From contig VXZL01000622.1 of assembly GCA_009845505.1 (NCBI GenBank), positions 1 to 6,281 of the forward strand: a stretch of 6,281 nt of DNA, in the 5' to 3' direction. The number at the start of each line of letters is the position of its first letter. The stretch's first letter is position 1. A model generated the notes under the pieces. The model ran no database searches and was not told the origin of the DNA. It was given only the letters and a program-made list of their open reading frames with translations. The translations under genes and the position numbers were made by a program. Origin of the DNA: Candidatus Poribacteria bacterium (lineage in GTDB: Bacteria; Poribacteria; WGA-4E; WGA-3G). Below, piece by piece: positions 1 through 6,281 of this stretch.

Positions 1-28
1 GTCCGGCATGACACGCCAACTTTGCGAA

Positions 29-1942
29 TTAGAGATGCTTCCGAATGTTCTCTGCAACACTGCGGGGTATTCCTTTCACGGAGAGCAACCCATCCAAACT
101 CGCCGCTCGAATCCCCTCAATCGAACCAAAATGCTTCAACAGTGCTTGCTTCCGTTTCGGACCGAGGTTCGGAATTTCGTCAAGTACCGAGACGCTTAGC
201 GACTTCTGCCGGAGCCGTCGATGATAGGTCCCCGCAAATCGGTGCGCTTCGTCTCGTAACCGCTGAATTGTATGTAGGGTCGGGTTATCTTTCCGCAAGA
301 CAATTGACTCTGACTTATCGGGAACGAAAATTTCTTCAATCCGTTTCGCAAGCGCAATCATCGGAATATCAGGAAGACTGGACGCAGCATCTTTTGAATA
401 GCAAGTTTTGCCTCGCAAGCTGCGGCAAAAGTTCATAGCCTTCTGCGCTGCGCTGAGTTGTCCTTTGCCCCCATCAATCAACATTAGGTCGGGCAGCTTA
501 TTAAATTTTTCATCATCTGCGAGGGCACGGCGGAAACGGCGGGTGATCACCTCTTGCATCATCGCGAAATCGTTCTGACCCTTAACTGTACGAATCTTAA
601 ACCGGCGGTACTCCCCCGAAGCCGGTTTTCCATCTTCCAAAACCACCATCGAGCCGACGGCGAACCTATCACCAAGATTTGAAATATCATACGCCTCAAT
701 CCGTCTGACGGGATGCGATAACCCAAGCAGTTCCTGTAGTTCAACGAGCGCAGGATCAACCCCACTGCCATAAACCGCATTCTGCTCACGCTGTGTCAGC
801 AGAATCTCGGCGTTCTTCGATGCCAAAGCCTGCAACTTCCTGAGCCGACCCGCTCTCGGCACGTGCAACGCGACGCGGTTCCCCCGTTTTTCGCTCAGCC
901 AAGCTTCAATCAGCTCCGCACCTTCAATCGGCATTGGTAAAACAATCGTCTTTGGCACAAAAACAGCGTTCTGATAATACTGCGAAATAAAAGCACTCAA
1001 CGCCGTCGCGAGAGATTTCGGATCGGCATCGTTGAGATAGTAGTGCTCACGTTCAAGAAGTTTACCATCACGCACCCGCAGAAGTTGCACGCAGGCGATA
1101 TCAGTCCGAGCGGCAATCCCGATAACATCCTCATCTGCAGCGGAAACAGTATCTAAACTCTGCGTGGTAATCGCTTGTTGAACGTCTTTCAGCGTATCCC
1201 GATATTTCGCCGCCGTTTCAAAATCGAGTGCCTCCGCAGCCGCTTCCATCTGCACTGTCAACTCTTTAACAACAGCGTCTGTATTCCCACCCAAGAACTG
1301 ACACACCTTGCGAACAATCTCGGCGTAATCTCGAACATCCATTTTATCGGCACACGGACCCGGACAGCGTCCGATGTGATAATCCAAACAGGCCCGATAT
1401 TTATTGCCTTTTTCTTTGAGTGGCAGGGTACAGGTACGGACAGGAAACAGTTTCGTCAACTGCTTGAGGATATGGCGTGTGGAACGCACATGAACATAGG
1501 GTCCGAAATACCGCGCACCGTCGTTCTCGGCTCTACGCGTAATATGGATACGTGGAAAGGGTTCATTGACGGTCACGCGTAGATATGGATAGCGTTTATC
1601 GTCTTTAAGCTTTACGTTATAGCGAGGCTGATGCGCCTTAATGAGATTATTCTCTAAAATTAGTGCTTCAACCTCGGTCTCCGTGACGATGTAATCGATC
1701 TCCGTGACATATCGTATCATCTGCGAGGTCAGAGCGTGCACGGATTTCTCACCACTTTTGTCTGCAAGTTTTCGGTTTGCAAGCTGCACCGAAAAATAGG
1801 AACGTACTCGACTTCGCAAACGGACAGCCTTTCCAACATAAATAACAGTGCCATCCGAGGCTTTCATTAGGTAAACCCCCGGCACATTTGGAAGAGAGTG
1901 CCACAATTCAGGTGTGGTATTACTGAGTTGCTCTGATTTCAT
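29..1942 (-). CDS. uvrC: UvrC: excinuclease ABC subunit C
   Basis: UvrC joins the UvrB-DNA complex at a lesion and cuts the damaged strand on both sides in nucleotide excision repair. The protein has 637 residues, slightly longer than E. coli's 610. The N-terminal GIY-YIG nuclease domain (about 18-100; 3' incision) shows Gly-Val-Tyr at 22-24, Tyr-Val-Gly at 35-37, Arg41 and Glu97. Cysteines 171, 185, 193 and 197 match the four-Cys cluster reported to hold an iron-sulfur centre in UvrC. The UVR motif that binds UvrB is at about 224-258, with ALDFETAAKYRD as its core. The RNase H-like nuclease (5' incision) has Asp419, Asp458, Asp490 and His567, spaced much like the E. coli catalytic residues. 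A tandem helix-hairpin-helix DNA-binding tail fills about 585-637 (NLGPKRKQALL; VKGIP). All catalytic residues appear present. ATG start with only a weak GAGAAG upstream and an A-rich spacer; TAA stop. It is the last complete gene of the run. Confidence 0.97.
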   Translation of the reverse strand: MKSEQLSNTTPELWHSLPNVPGVYLMKASDGTVIYVGKAVRLRSRVRSYFSVQLANRKLADKSGEKSVHALTSQMIRYVTEIDYIVTETEVEALILENNLIKAHQPRYNVKLKDDKRYPYLRVTVNEPFPRIHITRRAENDGARYFGPYVHVRSTRHILKQLTKLFPVRTCTLPLKEKGNKYRACLDYHIGRCPGPCADKMDVRDYAEIVRKVCQFLGGNTDAVVKELTVQMEAAAEALDFETAAKYRDTLKDVQQAITTQSLDTVSAADEDVIGIAARTDIACVQLLRVRDGKLLEREHYYLNDADPKSLATALSAFISQYYQNAVFVPKTIVLPMPIEGAELIEAWLSEKRGNRVALHVPRAGRLRKLQALASKNAEILLTQREQNAVYGSGVDPALVELQELLGLSHPVRRIEAYDISNLGDRFAVGSMVVLEDGKPASGEYRRFKIRTVKGQNDFAMMQEVITRRFRRALADDEKFNKLPDLMLIDGGKGQLSAAQKAMNFCRSLRGKTCYSKDAASSLPDIPMIALAKRIEEIFVPDKSESIVLRKDNPTLHTIQRLRDEAHRFAGTYHRRLRQKSLSVSVLDEIPNLGPKRKQALLKHFGSIEGIRAASLDGLLSVKGIPRSVAENIRKHL

Positions 1943-1964
1943 TTTTTTGACTTCTCGAGGCGTT

Positions 1965-2663
1965 TTAGGATTTCTCGTATACCGTTCGATAGATTTCCCT
2001 ACCCTCCAAGGTATACTTCATCTCAAAATTCGTCGTAATATCCCGATCTGGTCCCAGATTTTCCGCAATAGGACACAAGGCATTCACCTGCGAAAGCGTT
2101 TCTTGAATCTCCCAGAAATACGCTGCATAGTCCGTTGCGATATAAAGTCTACCACCATCTGATTGAAGCGTGTTCGTTAAAGCATACAGAAAGTCTTGAT
2201 TCCGAAAGATTCGGCGTTTTCGCTGCCGTTTTTTGGGCCACGGATCGGGGAAATAGATATGATACGCCTGTACAGATACTGCCGGGACATACCGAGTCAG
2301 AAAGTAGTTTGCATCTGTCCACACAAGACGGACATTTGAGAATGTACCAGACGCTCTATCCACCTCGAAATGCCGCATGTACTTTTCAAACCGTTCCCGC
2401 GTCAATCCGACGTACTTCTGTGCACGTTCCACCCCGATATAGTTAACTTTCGGATGTCGTTTCGAGGCTTCAAGTAGGAAACGTCCTTTACCGAATCCGA
2501 TTTCTATTTCGACCGGATGTGAATTCCCGAAGAGCACCTCCCAATCAATAGGCGCGGCTACCTCGCTGAGTGGGATAATACGTTCGGTTACAATGTCAAT
2601 TATCTGGGAGTGGGCAGTCGTATTCTGATAGTAGATGTCGTTGTAGTCAGGATTTTCACGCAT
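1965..2663 (-). CDS. trmB: TrmB: tRNA (guanine-N7-)-methyltransferase
   Basis: This enzyme transfers a methyl group from S-adenosylmethionine to N7 of guanine 46 in the variable loop of tRNAs. From the ATG the protein has 232 residues, against 239 in E. coli and 213 in Bacillus. Visible motifs are the SAM-binding loop EIGFGKGRF at 54-62, NYIGVE at 74-79 with the ribose-contacting Glu79, Asp117, the family signature FPDPWPKKRQRKRR at 138-151 with catalytic-type Asp140, T-D at 177-178, and the C-terminal TNFE at 211-214 followed by G-R-E-I-Y. The Pro after PDPW is as in Bacillus TrmB. The first 45 or so residues are not recognisable and may be lineage-specific. The start is uncertain: an in-frame TTG at 2681 would add six residues and sit eight bases after the upstream stop, and neither start has a good ribosome binding site. 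It lies 26 bases after the epimerase-like gene and 22 before uvrC. Confidence 0.93.
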   Translation of the reverse strand: MRENPDYNDIYYQNTTAHSQIIDIVTERIIPLSEVAAPIDWEVLFGNSHPVEIEIGFGKGRFLLEASKRHPKVNYIGVERAQKYVGLTRERFEKYMRHFEVDRASGTFSNVRLVWTDANYFLTRYVPAVSVQAYHIYFPDPWPKKRQRKRRIFRNQDFLYALTNTLQSDGGRLYIATDYAAYFWEIQETLSQVNALCPIAENLGPDRDITTNFEMKYTLEGREIYRTVYEKS

Positions 2664-2689
2664 AAGGCACCCAAGGGACAAGCCGATGA

Positions 2690-3445
2690 CTATTCCGACA
2701 GAAATTTGTGAAGATGGGTTTTAACCAAATTATCCTCCGGTTGATATCCCAGAACTTCGACCGCACCGCTTATATCAAGGAAGCTCTGCTGATACCCATC
2801 GGAATTCGCCGAACGTCCATAAGTAATCAAGTATTTAACAGGTCCGTCGTAATCCACAGCCAATCCAAAAAGTTGTACACAGTCTCGCGGTGTTAGCAGT
2901 GTGCTACAGTGGCGGATTCCACTCGGCTGATATGTGCCGCTGAAAGTCCCGATTCGGATGCTGATGAACCGCATATCGTGTGCATCAACGAGATAACGTC
3001 CTGCAATCTCTGCCATCCCCTTCATCGCACCGTACCAACTATCAGGACGAAATTGATCACCGGTAGAGAACCGGGGTGGCGAACTCAACCGCTCATTCCA
3101 TCCTGAAACGTGATTCGTACTCGCATAAACAATCTTTTGGACCCCTTGCTCACGTGCCGCCTCAAACAGGGTCATAGACGCTCCGATGTCGCTCACTTCA
3201 CCCGGATGCTTCCCAAGTGAGTCCTGACGGATGTAAGCCAGATGCACCAAGACATCTTGATTGTGGCACAATTCTCTCATCGCAGCATAGTCGCGAATAT
3301 CTGCCATCGCCACGCGCGATTCCGCCTGCGCAATGGGATTAATATCCATCAACGTTAGTGTGTAGGTGTCCTGTTTTTCCCATGCCTGCCAGAGTGCCGT
3401 ACCGACTTGACCAGCCGCACCTGTAATAAGGACGCGTTGTTTCAT
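2690..3445 (-). CDS. NAD-dependent epimerase/dehydratase family protein, uronate dehydrogenase-like
   Basis: This is a short extended-type SDR enzyme of 251 residues. The N-terminal Rossmann motif TGAAGQVG is at 8-15, and Asp34 at the end of the second strand suggests NAD rather than NADP. The active site shows Ser109-Thr110 followed by Asn111-His112, and Tyr138-x-x-x-Lys142. From memory, the layout follows Agrobacterium-type uronate dehydrogenase closely: TGAAGQ, an EAAR helix, the A-S-x-N-H strand, R-P-D-x-x-Y-G-x-x-K, a V/I-R-I-G strand, an R-x-x-S-T segment at 178-182 and a late S-A-N-x-x-G segment at 212-217. Those enzymes oxidise galacturonate or glucuronate to the aldarolactone with NAD. 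The length also fits uronate dehydrogenase, which is shorter than typical sugar-nucleotide epimerases. The substrate remains an inference; a different sugar dehydrogenase or epimerase is possible. The frame could extend to a TTG at 3463, but ATG at 3445 has an excellent GAGGAG site six bases upstream. The stop is TAG, just before trmB. Confidence 0.85.
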   Translation of the reverse strand: MKQRVLITGAAGQVGTALWQAWEKQDTYTLTLMDINPIAQAESRVAMADIRDYAAMRELCHNQDVLVHLAYIRQDSLGKHPGEVSDIGASMTLFEAAREQGVQKIVYASTNHVSGWNERLSSPPRFSTGDQFRPDSWYGAMKGMAEIAGRYLVDAHDMRFISIRIGTFSGTYQPSGIRHCSTLLTPRDCVQLFGLAVDYDGPVKYLITYGRSANSDGYQQSFLDISGAVEVLGYQPEDNLVKTHLHKFLSE

Positions 3446-3451
3446 ACCTCT

Positions 3452-3457
3452 CTCCTC
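3452..3457 (-). promoter_or_regulatory. Shine-Dalgarno site (GAGGAG) of the epimerase-like gene
   Basis: Read on the minus strand the bases are GAGGAG, six bases before the ATG at 3445. This is the strongest ribosome binding site in the window. It decides the start, because the longer reading from TTG at 3463 would translate this same site as Val-Glu-Glu-Arg-Gly. The site lies in the 20-base gap after the glnD stop. Confidence 0.85.
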
Positions 3458-3465
3458 AACCAAAA

Positions 3466-6177
3466 TTATTTTCCGTTCTCAGCGTCTAATGCAGCCATAA
3501 TATCGGCGTGCACCGCTTTTGGATCAATCACTTGTTGCACATAGAACCGATCGATTGCCTGTCCACCTAAACCTGAGCACTTACACATCTGAACATTTAG
3601 ACCGAGTTTGGTAAGAATACCGCTGAAGTAATGCAAAAATCCAACCTTTTCTTCACCAACGACAACAATCTCCGTATAACTCCGCGTCGTCTCAACACTG
3701 ACTTCATCAACCAGCCATGTTTCACTCATATTCACGTAGTGTCTATCAAAAACCTCCTCAAGCGTCACTTCCTGTGCCAGCAGACTGCGTATGTCAAAAT
3801 CCAGATCGCGTTTGAGTTCCTCATCAAGCGGCATCGGCTCCCCACTATGATGCGGCGGTTGATGCACGAGCCGATAGATTTCCAATTCAACGTTGATATC
3901 TTGCTTGGTGTAGACGCGCGCGTCTCGGACATCTATGCCGTTGGCGAAGAAAAGTCCGCTCACTGTGTGCAATTTCCCGATACGACTCGGACTACATAGG
4001 TGGAGCTCCGTAAATCCAGGTCGGTCAACAAATTGAACAACTCCCGTACTCGGCGTGTCTTCTGCTTTCAGCGTTGTGCTCTCAATTTGCGCCGTCATTT
4101 TTATATGCATCGCTATCTCTTCAGGAGAGACACTAATACGATAGGAAACCGGCATGTGGTGCAAAAATTGCTGGAATTCTTCAACAGGTGCGAAGGCACC
4201 CCACTGTGTTTCTTCCTGTCCAACAAAGCGGGTCCGCGCGGCTTCGTACAAACTCTTCAGGTTATGTTTAACGACATGACTGAAGTTCTGTGAACCGTTG
4301 GCTTTGGAATCGCAATACGTCAGTAGATAGAGTGCCGTTAAACGTTCCAGAGAGTTCACCTTCTTACAAAATTCGGAAATCGTCCTTTCATCCCAATGAT
4401 GATAACGCGCCAAATCTATCATCTCCAAGTGTTCTCGGATGAGGAAGCAAATGTCATCTGTCTGCTGTGCGTTGAAGCCGAATTCCGGGGCAATACGTTT
4501 CGCTTTCTCTGCGCCTGTCGCTGGATGCGTCGGATCGGGTTTATCTATATCGTGCAGGAAAAGTGCCATATAGAGAGGCGTTGGATCCGAAAGGGAACGA
4601 AACGCTGCATTAAGATCCTCCAATTCAGAAGCCGGCGATGGCGACATCGGCGAGCTAAATCGGGCACCACCAAACGGGCTACTCGGCTCTGTTGCCCGAA
4701 TTTCATCAAGATGACCAATCGCAACGAGTGTATGCTTCCCGACAGTATATGGATCCAGACTCCGTTCGCTCCGGGTCATCATCGCCTTTTCAAAGAGTGC
4801 CCCCCCTTCACCCAGACGCGACAGAATATTAAGTCGGTGTAGACGGGTCAAAGTTTTCTCAACATCTCCGGGTGTGTTTATCAATTCCACCATCCGCTTC
4901 TGGAAAGAACGCCAATCAAACGCATGAACATACCGAGAAATAAATGTAGAAAGAGACGCATCAATCTCAAAGTCGTACTGTTGGAAGTAGGTGAACAACT
5001 GAAAGAGTTCGTTCGTATCCAGCTCACCGAAGTTATTATCCATGCAATACAACATGTCCGTTCTGACAGCAAGCACATCCGAGATTGGAATCCCGTTTGC
5101 TAACATTTTCCGGATGAGAAGTTCCGCCTTGAAATGGAGATATTTTGCTTTAGCATAATACGCCGCCATAAACGCATAACGTCCCTCGTCGGTTTCGTCT
5201 GTAAATCCGAGGACCCGAGCGACTTCCGTCTGAAGTGCGTCCCCTCTTTCAGGGTGATAGGAGAGATCATCGTGTGGTGCATCGGCGAGGACATGCAGAA
5301 GATTTCGGACTTTAAACATGAAATCAAGGGAAGGTATGAGCTGCTCGTCATCGTATCGTTCGTAGAGATCCAGAATCGCTGTAAAGTCTGGGAGCCCACA
5401 TATCCAGAGCGCGTATTGAAGCGTGCGTAATCCCCCGCGTCCGGTCTTCACATTCGGTTGGTTCAGATAGATTGTGTCCTCAGATGCCTTGAACGCATCC
5501 GCTTTTGATTTTAGTAAATCCAGCACGAGGGAAATATCCGACTTCTCAGAACGGACGGCTCTCCGGAATTGTTCTGTCAGTTCCGCATTGCCAGCAATAA
5601 ACCGCATATCAATCAAGGCAGTCATATCCTGATAATTCCACTTCGCTATATCTGCGAGCGGACGGTAAATAAAACTGAATTCAAACCCCGGAATCACCGA
5701 ATGGAGACTGTCAAAAAAGTCGTAGAACCATCGGATCAGTTCAAGTGTACTCTCATCGTAAATATCCTCTAAGTCCACAGAAGAGGTGTATACAACATCA
5801 ACATCCGAAAAATAGCAGAGCTCATTCCTACCGTAACTGCCAACACCATAGAGTGCGACATCCGGCAACCACTCCTCTAATCCTGCCTCTAAGTCATCCG
5901 TATCAACATCGGGAAGCATCTTTAGAACTTCAATCTGTTTCTGGTATTCATCCCGAATCTGAAAGGAGGCTACCTCGTAAACCTTTTGAATAACTGTATC
6001 CCACATCTCCGTGTGGGCTTTACACGCCGCGAACCCGGTTTCACCCGCCAAGATACGCGCTTTCAGTTGCTCGCGTTCGGATTGAATGAAAGCAGCTAAT
6101 TGCTTCTGAAAATCCTCAAAAGGCACATTCAGGTTCGGGACATAACCATTGAGGCTTTTTTCGATTTTTGTAGCCAT
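3466..6177 (-). CDS. glnD: GlnD: bifunctional PII uridylyltransferase / uridylyl-removing enzyme
   Basis: This cytosolic nitrogen sensor adds UMP to PII proteins (GlnB/GlnK) when glutamine is low and removes it when glutamine is high. The protein has 903 residues; E. coli GlnD has about 890. Domains in order: a nucleotidyltransferase domain at about 100-200, with GSYGRNEL at 113-120 and SDVD at 124-127 giving the metal-binding Asp125 and Asp127; the family GGLR motif at 248-251; an HD phosphohydrolase domain at about 475-640 with His482, His542-Asp543, His583 and Asp623 in the expected positions; and two C-terminal ACT domains at about 722-772 and 833-885, which bind glutamine in this family. 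Both activities therefore look intact. The usual first Gly-Gly of the GGYGR signature is Gly-Ser here. A Ser/Pro-rich stretch at about 496-520 lies inside the HD domain. The ATG start has a modest AAGG site four bases upstream. No PII, ammonium transporter or glutamine synthetase gene is in view. It is the first gene of the apparent operon and ends 20 bases before the next start. Confidence 0.95.
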   Translation of the reverse strand: MATKIEKSLNGYVPNLNVPFEDFQKQLAAFIQSEREQLKARILAGETGFAACKAHTEMWDTVIQKVYEVASFQIRDEYQKQIEVLKMLPDVDTDDLEAGLEEWLPDVALYGVGSYGRNELCYFSDVDVVYTSSVDLEDIYDESTLELIRWFYDFFDSLHSVIPGFEFSFIYRPLADIAKWNYQDMTALIDMRFIAGNAELTEQFRRAVRSEKSDISLVLDLLKSKADAFKASEDTIYLNQPNVKTGRGGLRTLQYALWICGLPDFTAILDLYERYDDEQLIPSLDFMFKVRNLLHVLADAPHDDLSYHPERGDALQTEVARVLGFTDETDEGRYAFMAAYYAKAKYLHFKAELLIRKMLANGIPISDVLAVRTDMLYCMDNNFGELDTNELFQLFTYFQQYDFEIDASLSTFISRYVHAFDWRSFQKRMVELINTPGDVEKTLTRLHRLNILSRLGEGGALFEKAMMTRSERSLDPYTVGKHTLVAIGHLDEIRATEPSSPFGGARFSSPMSPSPASELEDLNAAFRSLSDPTPLYMALFLHDIDKPDPTHPATGAEKAKRIAPEFGFNAQQTDDICFLIREHLEMIDLARYHHWDERTISEFCKKVNSLERLTALYLLTYCDSKANGSQNFSHVVKHNLKSLYEAARTRFVGQEETQWGAFAPVEEFQQFLHHMPVSYRISVSPEEIAMHIKMTAQIESTTLKAEDTPSTGVVQFVDRPGFTELHLCSPSRIGKLHTVSGLFFANGIDVRDARVYTKQDINVELEIYRLVHQPPHHSGEPMPLDEELKRDLDFDIRSLLAQEVTLEEVFDRHYVNMSETWLVDEVSVETTRSYTEIVVVGEEKVGFLHYFSGILTKLGLNVQMCKCSGLGGQAIDRFYVQQVIDPKAVHADIMAALDAENGK

Positions 6178-6267
6178 TTTCCCTTACCCCGAGTGTATCA
6201 AAGCAACCTAATTATCGTGTCGTTTCCATCAACACTAAAATGACTTAGCATCTTTATCTCTAAATTC
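6178..6267 (-). other. Putative 5' leader of the glnD operon
   Basis: This is the only intergenic stretch longer than 30 bases in the window and is more AT-rich than the genes. On the minus strand it holds one weak hairpin, GTGTTG and CGACAC around a seven-base loop with one G-U pair, at about 6218-6236. It has no U-tract after it, so it is not a terminator, and it does not resemble a riboswitch I know. Confidence 0.3.
6182..6185 (-). promoter_or_regulatory. Probable ribosome binding site (AAGG) of glnD
   Basis: On the minus strand the sequence before the glnD ATG reads GGGGTAAGGGAAA. AAGG ends four bases before the start codon. The spacing is a little short, but this is the only purine-rich stretch near the ATG and it supports the start at 6177. 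Confidence 0.5.
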
Positions 6268-6273
6268 ATTATA
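6268..6273 (-). promoter_or_regulatory. Candidate -10 box (TATAAT) upstream of glnD
   Basis: An exact match to the sigma-70 -10 consensus lies on the minus strand in an AT-rich stretch. Transcription would start near 6261, giving a leader of roughly 84 bases before glnD. The matching -35 hexamer would be beyond position 6281, so it cannot be checked. In AT-rich DNA such a hexamer can occur by chance; it is called mainly because it sits in the only non-coding gap ahead of the four-gene run. Confidence 0.4.
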
Positions 6274-6281
6274 CACGAAAA

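Noticed and set aside
1..28. Possible start of a fifth minus-strand gene (ATG at 7-9) after uvrC
   Set aside because: Only three codons are visible and there is no ribosome binding site, so nothing can be supported. No terminator hairpin is visible here either.
22..438. Plus-strand open frame of 138 codons opposite the 3' end of uvrC
   Set aside because: It lies wholly antisense to a well-supported uvrC, and its translation shows no recognisable domain or start signal.
1175..1582. Plus-strand open frame of 135 codons opposite uvrC
   Set aside because: It is antisense to the Cys cluster and UVR motif region of uvrC, with no independent evidence of coding.
2244..2287. PDPW followed by Pro instead of His in TrmB as a possible active-site change
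   Set aside because: Pro at this position is normal in Bacillus-type TrmB, and the catalytic Asp and the Lys-Lys-Arg run are kept.
3446..3463. N-terminal extension of the epimerase-like gene to a TTG start
   Set aside because: The six extra codons are mostly the Shine-Dalgarno sequence of the ATG at 3445, and the Rossmann motif is at the expected distance from that ATG.
4396..4842. Plus-strand open frame of 148 codons opposite glnD
   Set aside because: It is antisense to the conserved HD domain of glnD. Its Arg/Cys-rich composition is what the complement of that coding sequence would give, with no family motif.
6218..6236. Hairpin in the glnD leader as a terminator or riboswitch
   Set aside because: The stem has only six pairs, one of them G-U, with no U-tract and no known riboswitch core; it may be chance.

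Overview
The window is an ordinary bacterial chromosomal segment with four complete protein genes, all on the minus strand. In transcription order (right to left) they are a glnD-type PII uridylyltransferase/uridylyl-removing enzyme, a short NAD-dependent sugar dehydrogenase/epimerase that most resembles uronate dehydrogenase, trmB (tRNA m7G46 methyltransferase) and uvrC (excinuclease ABC subunit C). Coding density is very high. Only the right-hand 104 bases (6178-6281) and 28 bases at the left edge lie outside genes. I saw no RNA gene, mobile element, CRISPR array, long repeat or strong terminator.

The three gaps between genes are about 20, 26 (or 8, depending on the trmB start) and 22 bases. 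With the shared orientation and no terminator-like hairpins, this suggests one transcription unit reading from about 6260 down past position 29. An exact TATAAT hexamer on the minus strand at 6268-6273 is the best promoter candidate, but its -35 region would fall outside the window.

The four products do not form one pathway. GlnD senses glutamine and modifies PII. TrmB modifies tRNA. UvrC makes the two incisions in nucleotide excision repair. The epimerase-like protein probably oxidises a sugar or uronic acid. They look like housekeeping genes plus one metabolic enzyme that happen to be co-transcribed.

The organism cannot be named from this sequence. GC is moderate by eye, and the genes are clearly bacterial but diverged from the Escherichia coli and Bacillus versions. 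A little-cultured lineage with a GlnD/PII system fits. Poribacteria-like marine or sponge-associated bacteria are one guess, not supported by any marker here. I found no convincing new biological system. The most interesting points are the uronate-dehydrogenase-like gene in this setting and the diverged but apparently intact GlnD.
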